Below are positions 26,264 through 38,524 of a DNA stretch of 64,000 nt, in pieces (within the stretch, counting starts at the first letter, position 1; each line of letters opens with the position of its first letter). Under the pieces are notes generated by a model, which was not told the DNA's origin, did no database searches, and worked only from the letters and a program-made list of their open reading frames with translations. The stretch is from positions 558,001 to 622,000 of the forward strand of contig CAWBJW010000001.1 in the NCBI GenBank assembly GCA_963789255.1, in the 5' to 3' direction. The position numbers were made by a program, and so were the translations under genes. The stretch comes from DATARH01 sp963789255. Lineage in GTDB: Bacteria > Pseudomonadota > Alphaproteobacteria > ATCC43930 > CGMCC-115725.

Positions 26264-29200
26264 TCATGGCTGATCGACAGCCGTAACACGCCACTCGAAT
26301 TCGGCGCCGTCGCCGGGCTCAGGCACCGAAGCACCAGCGACAAGCGCCCCCTTGCCGCCGCTTTTGGGCCCGGGCGCCGTTACCCCATCGGAGAAGGGAG
26401 GCATCGCTCCAATCCGACCATCGGTCTCACTGACACTATATCTGTCCATGTCACGGAATGCAGGAGCCGGACTCGCCAGCAGCTCCTGCCGCTCGCCCGC
26501 CCCAGCCCCTGAAAGCGACCGATCAGACAACGCTGCTTCCTGCGACGCCGGGAGATACAACGACAGCGACCGGAACACAACGCCGAGAGTGCGGAGATCG
26601 GGCGGTTCGGGACGGAAGGTTTCCCGGATCGTCAATGCAATTTCGGTCGACGGACCCGCCGAGCCAGACGGTGGAAGATAAGCCGTTAGCTTTGCGCTCC
26701 CGTCGCCTGGTTCGAGGATGTGTGGAACCGCCCGGCCATTGCACGAGATCGCGAAATCGGTCGCCGCGACGTTCTTGGCGGTCGGCCCCAATTCGATCGC
26801 GAGAAACGCAGGATGGCTGAGCGCCAGCGGTAGCGTCACGGTTGCGGCGGGTTCAGGTCCGGTCCAGCGGAAGTCGGCTCCCGGCGCCTCCATCGGATGA
26901 AAGCCGCTATACCGGATCACGCCGGGGTGATCGACAATGTCGAGTGTCGCATCCAGCCGGACCTTAAGCTTCTCCCGTCTCGTGTCGGGCGGCATCGGGA
27001 CCCGCCACGAGCCGTGGCGACCGCGCAGCGCCGCTTCCGTCTGCGCCGGCAGCCGTTGCCCCAACTCGTCGACGACGTCGAACGACAATGCCGGGCCGAA
27101 TACAGCGATGCCCGCGTCGCCAGCACCAAAGCAGCCTGCAATGATAGCATAGGCGTCTTCTACCACGGCATCGGTATCCGTGGGCCCGCGTTGCCCGGCG
27201 CCATTGTGCCGGACGGCGCGCGACAATTCCTGCGCGGCAAGGGCCCGCAGAGTCTGCTGACCGGTTGTGCCGCTGGCCAAGACGCACAGCGCGTTCAACA
27301 GCCGGGCCGGCGAGCGGCTCGCCGCGAATGATCGCGGCGACCGCTTCCCGTGCCAATTCCGTCAGCCTTGGATAGCTTGCCTGCTCCAACCTTTGCCCCG
27401 CGAAGGCCAAAGATGTTGCGATTCGAGACGCTACCCCGACGGCTCCAACGAAGAGCCCGCTGTGAACAGCAATCAGGCGAAGCGCCGAACAGTCGTCGTT
27501 ATTGGCAATCGTGAGTCGCACGATGCCGAAATCGCCAAGGTCGCCGCGCACGCCCAGAAGGACTCTCGCAATCGTGAGTGGGCCGCTGCGGACCAACTCC
27601 ATTTCGGCCGGGCGGTCGTTGAGGACGATGGACATGGCAGAAGCTGCCGGCCGGGATGACGCAGCAGCCGACGAATAGGAGTGCGAGCAGTCCAGGCACA
27701 AATCGATGTAGGCGGTATTGTGGCCATCGGCGATTCGGGGCAGCGAGAGAACGCCGGTGACACCGGGCGGCAGCTCGGCACCGGCGTCGCGCATCTGAAA
27801 TCCGCGATCAAAGACGTCGCGCCCGAGAAGCTTCAACCCGGGGGAAATCGGCACCGAATGCTGCAGCACGGCGATCCCCAAACGCGGCAATCCGTCGCTC
27901 GCGCTGACGGCGGTGCCCAGCTCGATTGTCCGCAAGCCGATGTTTTCCCCTTCGAGGGCGGCGACTTCCGCTTGAAAAACCGCGCTGGGCCCGAGCGACC
28001 TGTTGCTGTCGCCAATCCGCCGTGTGGCGATCGCCCGGCCGTCCACCAAGATCGACTGGGCGGTAGTGTGCGGCGTCGCCGCCGTCCCAAGGACGGTCGC
28101 TGCGGCGCCCCCGGGGGCGGTTCCGGCAATCGTCAGCGGCAGACCGCCATAGGCGACCACGCGCGCGCCTGGATCCGATTTGTCGCCGGCCGCCAGGACG
28201 GCGCCATGGTCGGCGAGCGCCAGATGCATGGCAAAGGCAATGTCTTCCCGGTAGCGGGGGCCGAACTTGTTGATGACATACCGCTTCAGCAGCCGCTGCT
28301 CGGTCCGCAGGACCGAGGCGTCGCAGTCCTCGATCAGGCTCCGGCTCACGTCGTCGAGCAGGATGTCGATATCCCGTTGGCTGCCCCTCGCCAGCAGGTC
28401 CAGGGTCCACGCTTCGAAGGGCTCGCCGTCCAAATAGGAACGCACGATGCGGTTAAGCGCCTGCAGCTGGTCAGACCATTCTATATAGGTGCGGTCGTGG
28501 TCTTTCGGTTCGGGCGGTCGGGTCGGCTCGACTTTGTCGCCGAGTGCCGCGCCAAAGACGCGATCCATGACCTGGAAGTATCTGGCGAAGTCATTGGAGC
28601 GCGCCGCCGTCCTGCTCGATCGCTCGGCCGCACGTTTGCGTTCCGCCACCGAACCGAGCAATTCGACGATGGCATCTGCGAAACCCTCGGGGTCGTCGCG
28701 AACGATGAATTCCCCGGGCTCGCCAACCATACTGCGGAAGGCGTGAGAGGTGCCGACGATCGGCCGCCCGTAGGCCAGCGCTTCGAAGGTCTTGATCGGG
28801 CTGCCCGCCCCCTCGGTAATCGGCAGCACGACGATCCGCGCTGCGGTGTAAAGCGGCGCCAAATCCTCAACCTGGTCGATAAAAAATACCCGCGGGTATT
28901 GCGGCCAGTCCGCTATCCGGCAGATGCTGCCGGCCACGATCATCGACACCTGGTAGCGGGCCAGATACGGCTCATAGACTTCCGACAAAAACCATTTGAG
29001 CCCAGACACGTTGGACATGTGCGCCGAGCTTACATACAGGATATCGAGAAAACCAACGTCGATCAGACGTTGCACGGCATCGATGCTTTCGATCTTCCAA
29101 GCGGTTTCGAATTGGTATTCCTTTAGTAACGGGCCGGTGCTGCTGACGATCTCGGCCAGGTCCTTCGCGCCGGCAAGGCATGGCAGCGGTGGCGGTGGGG

Positions 29201-31052
29201 TGGGCAGAAACACCCCAGTCGTCTCAATGAAGCTGCCGGGAAGCCGCTCCTGGGCAATCGCGGCTTCGCGCGAACTGAGCGATATCAGCGCCGCACAACG
29301 CGACAGCCAGTCGAATTCTTCATCGAGGTCGGCGGCCTCGACCGGTCGTTCGCCGTAGATGGCGCGCTGGAACGACTGGAGATCGTGCATTTCGCAGATG
29401 ACTGGCACGCCGTCGAGCCCGAGGGCATCGATAACCGGATAGTTGGTGATGTAATTCAGCAGGATCGCGTTAACCGGATGCGTGCGCAGGAATTGCAGCG
29501 ATGCGCCGCCGAATTCAAAGGTGGACACGAAGTCGAATTCCGCTTTGAGCGGCCGAGCGCTCCGATGACGCTGGTCGCGAACGACCCGGGTCTGGTCAGG
29601 ATCGGAGCCGCAGAGTCCGGCCCCGGCGACCAACACCCGCTCCAGCGGGAATGGCGCGACCGAACAACTCAGGGCGGCTCGCCATTCCGCAAAAGCGTCG
29701 GCGCTTGCGTGCTCGTCATAGGTCAGGAACAAGCCCACCACGTCATAACCGGCGGCCGTCAAGTATTGCAGCTGCGCGTGCGCTACCCGCGATGCGCCAT
29801 TGCTCAAGACCATCGCGTCGCCGTTCATCACCAGCAGGACGCGCCGCTGCTGCTGCCGCGCGTGGATCGCCGCTAGTCGGCTTGGCGCCAGGAGGTGCCG
29901 CACTAGGCCCGCACCGGTGGCATGCGCCAAAGCCGCTTCCCGGCGCGCCTCGGCGCCGGCCGACAATTCGTCAAACCGCTCGATCGCCTCGGCGATCGCC
30001 GGCCCAATGCCCGCCGGGGTGTCGAACAGAACGGCCTGGTCCGGGGCAACCTGGGTCGCCATCCAGGATCCCGCGCTCGTGACCACCACCTTTCCGGCGC
30101 CCATCGCCTCGACGAGAACCCCCGAGCTGCGATGCCGGTAGTGCTGTGGCGAATAAGGGATCAGGACGACATCGGCATCGGCCAGGATCTGGTAATATTC
30201 GGCGGGTTGCAGAGGCGCGCTCTTCAGGGTCGTTGCCGGAAACCCCGCCAGGTTTTGCGACGCGGCGAGGATGCCTGGTTCGCCGCCCGGGGTGCTGAAA
30301 TTGGACTGCAACACAAACCGCACCCGGCCCTTGGCGATGTGATCCTTCCACAGGTAGGACAGCGCCTGCGGCAGATGCTGGTAGCCTTTCTCTTCCCGCG
30401 CGTCGCCGAGATAGACGACGGTCAGCGGCTCGCCGGCGCCGCGCGGCGCCCGCGCTGCAAGCGCATCGAGCAGCAGGCTCTGGTCGAAGGGAATCGGCGC
30501 CGTCGCAAACGACACCCCGCACAAATCCTTAAAGGCCGCCAACAGCAGGTGGGTATCCGTGTGCAGCTGGATTTTCTGCTGGAGATACGGAGACGCGGCG
30601 ATCCTCGCAAAATAATCAATGTAATGCCCGAAGTTGTCGATCAGGATATCCGGATCGCGGCGCAGCAGGATATGGAAAGTCGGCAGCGGGTCGCCCGGCA
30701 ACTTGCTCGTCAGGCACGCCAGCAGCGCCAGCAGTTCGCGGTAGCCCAAGGTGTGCAGAAAGACGTGATCGTCCACCGCGGGCGCCAGGCGGCCGAACGC
30801 CTCGAACATTTCGTAGGCGATATTTCCCTCGCCCCAGGCGAGCTTGCCGTCGAGTTCGGCTTCCGCCCAGGTGTAGGTAAGGCACGGGATGATCTCGCGC
30901 TCGGAGGCTGCGGCGGCGCGGAAGCGCTTGCTCGCCAGCACCACCGTGTCGAGCCCGAGCTGGCGCGCGCCGGCGACGACGCAGGCGGTGTAGGCGTAGT
31001 AATGGCCACCGGGTTCCAGGCCGCTTTGATCGACGACGTAGAGGCGGGTCAT
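26264..31052 (-). CDS. Giant tandem GT4 glycosyltransferase with long C-terminal region, frameshifted
   Basis: The ATG at 31052 opens 1,362 codons in one frame; homology-like sequence then continues in the next frame from about 27282 to the stop at 26264. One extra base explains the break, giving a protein of about 1,595 residues. Domain 1 (about 1-400) and domain 2 (about 405-800) are each GT-B, GT4-like, with donor-binding loops HRSSGVLVEAMGAGKVVV and AGSPIKTFEALAYGRPIVGT. The remaining 800 residues are beta-rich modules of unknown function. Probably a cytoplasmic polymerising or dual-sugar transferase for a surface glycan. It lies 184 bases after the Hint protein gene in the same direction. 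Two separate genes is the alternative, but no good start exists for the second. Confidence 0.7.
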
Positions 31053-31236
31053 TCAGCACAATTCCGCGCAGACAGGCTTCGCGCCGCTCGTCGCCGGCAG
31101 CGCTATCGCCAGCCAGCGCAGCCTTGCCATTGAGATCGCTGCGCTCCCGTCACTGGATCGGCAATCCGGTCGGCCGCTTCCCGGTAAGTAGGCGAGACCG
31201 CGAACGCGGCGATACCCGGCTGCGTTGACCCGGCAT

Positions 31237-33464
31237 CTATCCGGCGGCGGCGGCGGCGGCGGTCGCGGTTACCGCGACCGGGGTATGCGTTTCCGTCGGA
31301 TAATGCAGGCTCGGTCGTCCCGATCTGCACGTCGATAAGGAATTCGCCGGCGAAACCGTCGAGCAATCCCGATGGCAGCGACCCCCACCCATCGGTCCAC
31401 CGATGCGTTCCCTCATCGCGATGGAACCCGTCGCGCAGCGCCGGGCACGCCTGGTCGATCTCGGTGCGCAGGCCGTCGCCCGAAAGCACCACCCGCTGGA
31501 CCGGCACGCCGAGGCGGCGGTCGTCCAGCGCGGCGGCCTCCGTCTGCGCGAGCACGACGCTGCGCGATGCGATCGTGACGCTGCTTGCACCGGCCGCGAT
31601 GGCAAAGCGGTGGATCCGCCCGGCAACCGACTGCGCGCGTACGACCTCGCCATCGACGACGAGGTGGAGGTCGGGATCGCAGCTCGACCCGGCCGAGCGT
31701 GACCGCGCGTTCCAACAGCGCGGCGCGGACCGCCGGGGCCTTCGCCGCATGTTGTTCGAGCAGCGCCAGATAGGCTTGCCCGTCCGCCGGCTCATCATCG
31801 GGGTAAAGCGCGGCAAACTCTTCGCTGTTATGGAAGATGCCGCGGCCGCCGCAATCGATGAACGTCTCGGCCGTCGCCCCTTCGGCGAAAATGATGTCGT
31901 GCGCGGCGAGCTCGATGTGGAAGTATTCCAGCCGATCGACACGTTCGACCTGGTGGATCGTCGCGCCGTTGACCAGCAGGCGCGCCGGCAGGAGCAACCC
32001 GTCGATATAGAGCGCATGCTCGGGCGAGACCCAGAGATCGCGCGCCGGGACCCCGTCGGCGATTGCCCCGGCCTCGATGCGCACCGGCAGAACGCCTGGG
32101 TTGCCGCCGAGGAAGCGGGGCTGATAGCTGCGCCGGCCGATCCATTTGATCGGCTTCGCCGCGCCCGACAGCGTCGCGACCCGGTCGCCGATCGCCAGCT
32201 CCTCGACCGGCACCTCGCCGGTTTCGGTGCGGATCAGCGTGCCGCCGCAATAGCACACCATGCTGCTGAGGAAGATGTCGGTGCCGCCCGACCCGTCGGT
32301 CGTCCAATCGACGAACGGGGTGCCGGCGGGAGCGCTGCTCAAGGTCAGGGTCGCGACCGCCGTGGCGCCTTCGTGGACGATGATCGTGGTCCCCGATAGC
32401 GTCGCGGAGGTCACGCTGGCCTCGGTCACGCCGCGCAGGTTGACCTCATTGGTCGGCGTCGTATTGGTGCCGACATTCAAGCCCGCGATCTTATCGCTGA
32501 AGCCGGTGAGCGTCTGCGATGAAAAGTCGCTCGCCCCAAGGAGCAGAGTCCCGTTGGCGCCGAGGAAGGTGATCGTCCCGCCGCTGATGCTGTTGTCGTT
32601 GAGATCGAGGATCGCCGTGCTGGCGTTCGCGACTTCGAGGGTCGTGGCCGTGATCGCACCGCCGCCAAGAATTAGCGTGCCCCCGTTCGCCTCGATGATG
32701 CCGGCGCCGGCAACGGGGCCATTCACATTGCCCGACCCGATCAGCGTCGAGCCGGTGCCGGCCGTCAGCCCCGAGGTGTCGGTCAACGAGCCGCCCGCCA
32801 TCAGGATCTTGCCGTTGGTGATGCTCTCCGCCGCGCTGATCGTCAGCGCGCCGTTGGCCCCGACCTCCAGCGTCTGGTTGGCGCTGTTGATCGTGATCGC
32901 CGCGGCGGAGGTCGCGGCCAGATTGAAATCGAGCGCAGTCGCCGCCGCCGAGTTGATCGACAGCACGACGCCGCTGGAGACCGATCCGGCCCCGGTAAGG
33001 GTGAGGGTGCCTGCGGCGTTGCTGGTGCCGAGGGTGCCGCTACCGGCGATCGCGGCCCCGACCGAAACGGTGCCGAAGCCGAGTAGGCTGCTTCCCGCGG
33101 CGAGGTTGATTCCGCCGGCATCGTTGATCGTGCCGCCGTCGATCGTTATATGGACGTTGGCGCCGCTCAGGTTTACTGCCGTGGCGCTGGTGCTGCCGAT
33201 CGTCAACGTTTGGTTGTTGACATTCAGGGTCGCGCCGAGGCCCGCATCGTTGATCGTCAACGAGTTGACGCTGTCAAAGGCTGCGTTTGATGGAGCTACC
33301 ATCGTGACCGTATAGACAGCGCTGCCGGCCACGCCGCCCAGGACCACATCACTGGTGCTGGTGGGTTCGCTATTGTTCCAGGTGCTGTTATGGTTTCCCC
33401 AGTCGTTGGAGCCGGGGTTATTTGCATTATTGGTACCGCCGCCAGTCCAGATGTCCGTCGCCAT
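31237..33464 (-). CDS. Beta-helix surface protein with Hint (hedgehog/intein) domain, two frameshifts
   Basis: The first 400 or so residues are Gly/Ala/Thr/Ser/Asn-rich repeats (LTIGSTSATAVNLSGANV, TLILGGGAITATTLEV) of the autotransporter-like beta-helix kind, without a Sec signal, suggesting type I secretion or an unusual route. A Hint domain follows (about 400-540), opening with CYCGGTLIRTETGEVPVEEL and ending GGRGIFHNSEEF, an intein-like HN-Ser end. The frame breaks at about 31679 and again at about 31318 (one extra base each), after which the expected tail GRPSLHYPTETHTP runs to the stop at 31237. Corrected length is about 741 residues. Several N-x-S/T sites (WNNSEP, NLS, NAS, NTT) make it a candidate acceptor for nearby glycosyltransferases. 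Confidence 0.72.
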
Positions 33465-33844
33465 GCCTTGATCCCGCCCCTGCTGACGGCCCGTTCTCCG
33501 TCAGGCCAACGATAGATGAGGCATATTGGCGTATGCCGCCGCCTCGGTCAACCCTGCGATCCCAAGCCGGCGAATGCCAAAGGCGTTGTTGATTTTTCTC
33601 AGGCTCCGGTCGATAAACGGCGTCATGACGGGGGCCAGGAGGCTGCGCCGCCGCGTCGGCTCGACGACCGTTCCGGGGCCCGGCCTGCTGGATGGGACGC
33701 GGCCGTCGAGCGCCTCGGGAGGGCCTGCAGTGCAACCCGGCGGCCTGATTCCTGGCGAATTGCCAGCTTTGCGATGGTGCTCCCGATGATCAGAACCCGC
33801 CGCTCATTCCCGCCGATCGCCGCGATTTCGTCGATCGAACGGCG
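33465..33844. other. Divergent intergenic region between Hint protein and SapC genes, with inverted repeat
   Basis: 380 bases that must carry promoters for both directions. A perfect 7-bp inverted repeat, CTGACGG (33483-33489) and CCGTCAG (33498-33504), lies about 20 bases upstream of the Hint gene start, in its leader; it could be an operator or hairpin. A 41-codon minus-strand reading at 33501-33626 has a protein-like sequence (INNAFGIRRLGIAGL) but no ribosome site, so I do not call it a gene. Confidence 0.4.
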
Positions 33845-34606
33845 ATGAGCGACGCCGCGCCGGTAGCCCGCGCCGCCTCGGCTCTGCCGCTGTTCCACTG
33901 GAATGTCGTGGCGCTCGATCCGGTACAGCATGCCTCGCTCAAGTTCGATCGGAGCACCGGTTACGGATACAGCGCCGGCGCCGAATCGATCCCGATCGGC
34001 ACGGCCGAGTTCGAGGCGGCGGCCCTTTCTTATCCGATCGTGTTCACAGGCGACGCACAGCCTGTTCCGGTGGTGCTGCTCGGGATGCGCCAGGGCTGGA
34101 ACATGTTCGTTGACGGGGAGGGCGCCTGGCGGCCGGGGCATTATGTCCCGGCACTGGTCCGCGCCTATCCCTTTGCGATGATCGAAAACGCCGCCACCGC
34201 GACGCGATGGCTCGGGATCGAGGCCGATGCCGCGTGTCTCGGGCCATTCAACGGGTTGTCCCTGTTCGAGGACGGCACGCCGACCGCCGTGGTCAGCGAG
34301 GCGAGCGGGTTCTGCGAGGCCTGCCAGGCCGGTCTGAACGACGGCGCGGCGCTTGGCGCGGCGCTCGAACGAGCGGGCGTACTCGATCAGAGGGAAGCCA
34401 CGATCGAGGTGCCCGGCGGCCGCACGGCGCATATCACCGGCTTCAAGTCGGTCGATCCGCAGAAGCTCGAAGCCGTTCCGGACGATGCCTTCCTCGAATG
34501 GCGCCACCGCAACTGGCTCACGGCGCTTTATGCGCATCTGTTTTCGGCGGCCAGCTGGCGTAGCTTCACCGAGCTGGCGGCGACCCAGCTCGCGACCCTG
34601 CCGTAA
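33845..34606 (+). CDS. SapC family protein
   Basis: 253 residues of the SapC family, named after an S-layer-associated protein of Campylobacter fetus; the biochemical role is unknown. Typical blocks are PLFHWNVVALDPVQHASLKF near the start, YPIVFTGDAQPVPVVLLGMR, WRPGHYVPALVRAYPFAM and CLGPFNGLSLFEDG. There is no signal peptide or membrane segment. It is followed after 14 bases by the giant TPR-glycosyltransferase gene and is divergent from the Hint surface protein gene. In many proteobacteria sapC lies beside TPR or hydroxylase-type genes. Here it supports the view that the island makes a modified surface protein. Start at ATG 33845. Confidence 0.88.
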   Translation: MSDAAPVARAASALPLFHWNVVALDPVQHASLKFDRSTGYGYSAGAESIPIGTAEFEAAALSYPIVFTGDAQPVPVVLLGMRQGWNMFVDGEGAWRPGHYVPALVRAYPFAMIENAATATRWLGIEADAACLGPFNGLSLFEDGTPTAVVSEASGFCEACQAGLNDGAALGAALERAGVLDQREATIEVPGGRTAHITGFKSVDPQKLEAVPDDAFLEWRHRNWLTALYAHLFSAASWRSFTELAATQLATLP

Positions 34607-34620
34607 GCCTCGCGCGGCGA

Positions 34621-37600
34621 ATGCCCAGCATCGCCGAAGCCCTCGACGTAGCGGCAAAACACTACGAGGCGGGGAAGCTTGCCGAGGCGGAGAGCGCTTA
34701 TCGACAAGTTCTCGACCTCGATCCCGGCCGCACCATTTGCCTGCACCGGCTCGGCCTGATCGCTTGCCAGGCGGGGCGGATCGATGTCGCCATCGATCTG
34801 ATCGGGCGCGCTTTGGCCCTCGATCCCGAGGATGTCACGCTGCACAACGACCTCGGCGTGGCGCTCTACAATGAAGGGCGGCGCGATCAGGCGATGATGC
34901 ACTGGCGACGGGCGCTCGATCTCCGCCCCGACGACCCCCTCGCCTATGGCAATCTCGGCGTTGCTTGGCAAAATCTCGGCCGGTTCGATCAGGCGACCGA
35001 GCAGTACCGGCGCGCGGTCGCCCTGAAGCCGGAGTTTGCCGCCGGGCACTCCAATCTCGGCGTCGCCCTGATGGAGATGGGTCGGTTCGAAGACGCCGAG
35101 GGGTGTTTCCGGCGGGTGCTGGAGCTGACGCCTCAGGCCTGCGAGGCCTACTTCAATCTCGCCAGCGCGCTTGAGCACCAGGGCAGGCTCGAGCAAGCGA
35201 TCGTCAGATACGAGCAGGCGCTCGCTTTACAGCCGGGCTATGCTCAGGCGCACCTGAATTTTGGCTGCGTGCTGCAACGCCAGGGCAGGGTGGATGCGGC
35301 GATTGCGCGCTATCAAACCGCGTTGCGGCTCCTGCCCGATTTGACCAAAGCCCATACCAACCTGGCGATCGCGCAGCTGCTCGTCGGCGATTTCGAGGCG
35401 GGCTGGCGCCAATTTGAGTGGCGCTGGCAAACCGAGCACGCGCCGAAAGAACCGCCCCACCCGCTATGGGCGGGCGAGGAGCTGGCGGGCAAGACGATCC
35501 TGCTCTATCCCGAGCAAGGGTTCGGCAACGTCATTCAGTTCCTTCGCTATGTCCCGCTCGTCGCGGCGCGCGGGGCCCGGGTGGTGCTCGAAACGCCGGC
35601 TCGGATTGCGCGGCTGGCCGCGACCCTCAAAGGTCGGCCACAGGTGATAGCGACGGGCGATCCGCTGCCGCCGGTCGATCTTTGCTGCCCGCTGCTGAGC
35701 CTGCCGCGGCTGTTTGCCACCCGCCTCGACACGATCCCGGCCGAGATCCCCTACCTGGCTGCCGACCCGGTTCTGGTGGCGCGCTGGCGCCAGAAGGTCG
35801 GCGACGGCGCGGGTCTGAAGGTCGGGCTCGCCTGGGCCGGCAACCCGAAAACAAGCTACGACCGTGAGCGCTCGATCGCCCTCGACCGGTTGCGCCCGCT
35901 GCTGGAGGTGCCCGGGATCCGCTGGTTCAGCTTGCAGGTCGGCGAGCGGGCCGCCGATGTTGCGCGTCTGCCGCCCGGCGCGATCCGCGATCTCTCGGCC
36001 GAGCAGATCGACTTTGCCGAGACCGCGGCGCTGATCGAAAACCTCGATCTGGTGCTGACGGTCAACACTGCGGCGGCGCATCTCGCGGGGGCGCTCGGCC
36101 GGCCGGGCTGGGTCATGCTGCCTTTCGCCCCCGACTGGCGCTGGCTGCTCGGGCGCGAGGACAGCCCGTGGTACCCGACCCTGCGGCTGTTCCGGCAGCC
36201 GGCGCCGGGCGCGTGGGACCCAGTGATCGCGCGGGTGGCCCAAGAGCTCGCAGGGTTGAGCCGGCGCTCAGCGCCGCCGCGTCGCCAGGGGGCGGAAACA
36301 ACGCTCGCCGCGCCGCCCGGCATCTCGGGAGAGACCGGCCCGGCGCAGCTTTTCCAGACCGCGCAGGAGCATCATCAGGCGGGACGGCTCGATGCGGCGG
36401 AGGCGGTTTACCGAAACATCCTCGAGGTCGATCCCGACCACGTCGGCAGCCTGCTACACCTGGGGCTGATCTCCTTTCACGCCGGTCGAAACGATGAGGC
36501 GGCCGAGCTGGTCGGCCGGGCGCTGGCCGTCGAGCCGGACCATGCCGAAGGGCACAACATCCTCGGCGCGGCCCTGGGTCGGCTCGGCAAGCCGGACGAG
36601 GCGGTGGTGCACTACAGGCGGGCGGTAGCGCTCGCGCCGGGCTTTGCCGGGGCGCACCACAATCTCGCCAACGTGCTGCTGCACCAAGGCAGGCCGCAGG
36701 AAGCCGCCGAATCTTTCAAGCGCGCGCTGGCGCTCAAGCCGGACTATCCCGAGGCGCACAACAACCTCGCAGTCGCGCTGATCCAACTGGGCAGGATCGA
36801 GGAGGCCATGGCTCGCTGCGAGCAGGCCCTCGCCCTCAAGCCGGACTACATCGATGCGCATCTGAGTTACGGCGCGGCGCTGCAGCGGCAAGACCGGCTC
36901 GACGAGGCGATCACGCGATATCTGCGCGCGCTGGCGCTCAAGCCGGACCAGGGCCGGGGCGACGAGGATTTGGCGCTCTATCTGAGCCAGCTGCCGCTCA
37001 CGCCGGACCACGCAGAAACACTCCGCCGGCTCGGCCTCGCGCTCGAACGGGAGCTTCGCCTCGACGAGGCGGCCGCGTGCTACCGGAAAGCGCTCGATCT
37101 CAAGCCGGAGCTCGGCGTTGCTCCGCTTCGCGCTGTGCACCGCGCAACTACCGATTCTCTACGCCGAGGAAGACCAGATCGCCGCGCGGCGCTCCGCCTA
37201 TCGCGACGAATTGGTGCGGCTGTGCGACGATGCCGACAACGGGCGGGTCCCCGGCCATCTGGCCGAGGCGGTCGGGTCGAGCCAGCCGTTTTATCTGCCC
37301 TATCAAGGTTTCAACGATCGGGCGCTGCAGAGCCTCTACGGTAGTCTGGTGTGTCGCCTGATGGCCGAGCGTTACCCGGTGCCACCCCCGCCGCCGGCGC
37401 GCCCGCGCCCGGCCGGGAAGATTCGCGTCGGGATCGTCAGCGGCATTTTCCATTACCACACCGTGTGGAAGCTCATCATCAACGGCTGGTTGACCCAGCT
37501 GGACCGCCGCAAATTTGAAGTGTTCGGCTATTACCCGCGGACCAACCGGGACAAAATGACCGAAGAAGCAGCGAAGCTTTGCGATCGTTTCGTCGAGGGG

Positions 37601-38524
37601 CCGCTGTCGATCGAGCGCTGGCGCGACACGATCCTGGCCGACGAGCCCGATGTTCTGCTGTATCCCGAAGTCGGGATGGATGGCGGCGCCGCCCAGCTTG
37701 CAGCGCTGCGCCTGGCCCCGGTGCAATGCGTTAGCTGGGGCCATCCCAACACGACCGGATATCCCACGCTCGACTATTTCCTCAGCAGCGCGCTGATGGA
37801 GCCGCCCGATGCCCAGGCGCATTACACCGAGCAGCTGATCTGCCTGCCGAATCTGTCGATCTATTACGAGCCGCAGAACTTCGCTGCGGTTCCCCTCACT
37901 CGCGAGGACCTTGGCTTGCGCTCGACGGCCACCGTGTTTTGGTCCGGCCAGTCGCTCTTCAAATACCTGCCGCAGTATGACCAGGTGTTCGCCCGGATAG
38001 CGCGCGAGGCGGGCGACTGCCAGTTCTTCTTCATCGCGTTCGGACCCCATGTGACCGACCGCTTCCGCGAACGGCTCGACCGGGCATTTTCCGCTTACGG
38101 ACTCGACGCGAGAGAATATTGCGTGGTCGCACCGCGGCTTGATACCGACCGGTTTGTTGCTGCGGTTGGCCAGTGCAACGTCGTTCTCGACAGCCTGGGC
38201 TGGTCGGGCGGCAATACGACGCTGGAATGCCTGACCCACGACCTCCCGATCGTGACGATGCCGGGGTCGCTGATGCGAGGCCGGCACACGATGGCAATTC
38301 TCCAGATGATGGGGGTGACCGAAACCATCGCCGAGACGATCGACGACTATGTCGCCGCCGCCGTTCGCCTGGCGATCGATGTGCCGTGGCTGCAGTCGCT
38401 GAAGCGGCGGATGGCCGAAAACAAATACCTTGTCTATCGCGACCGGGCCTGCATCTCGGCGCTTGAGGAATTCCTCTGCCGGGTCGCTCGCGCCGCCCCG
38501 ACGCCGGTCAGGCGGCCTGGCTGA
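34621..38524 (+). CDS. TPR protein with two glycosyltransferase domains (GT9-like and GT41/OGT-like), frameshifted
   Basis: Four blocks in order: TPR repeats (about residues 1-260), a GT-B domain of the TPR-associated heptosyltransferase-like kind (about 280-545; YPEQGFGNVIQFLRY, VNTAAAHLAGALGRPGWVML), a second TPR set (about 580-840), and a GT41 domain (O-GlcNAc transferase/SPINDLY-like; CVSWGHPNTTGYPTLDYFLS, LGWSGGNTTLECL, GRHTMAILQMMG). The frame breaks at about 37116 by one extra base; corrected length is about 1,300 residues. Bacterial GT41 enzymes of the HMW1C type glycosylate adhesins on Asn in the cytoplasm, and the TPRs bind the protein substrate. The beta-helix protein encoded across the divergent promoter is the obvious candidate. 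It is co-transcribed with sapC. Confidence 0.82.

Noticed and set aside
26264..27298. Separate gene for the C-terminal part of the GT4 protein
   Set aside because: No ribosome site and the start region continues the upstream protein's sequence; a one-base shift explains it better.
27681..29126. Open frame of 481 codons on the plus strand
   Set aside because: Antisense of the tandem glycosyltransferase; sequence lacks any family features.
31103..31236. Extension of the Hint protein to a stop at 31103
   Set aside because: That frame becomes Arg-rich after GTTEPALSDG; the alternative frame gives the usual family tail LHYPTETHTP and stops at 31237.
33501..33626. 41-codon minus-strand reading in the Hint/SapC intergenic region
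   Set aside because: No ribosome site, no recognisable family, and it overlaps a likely leader hairpin.
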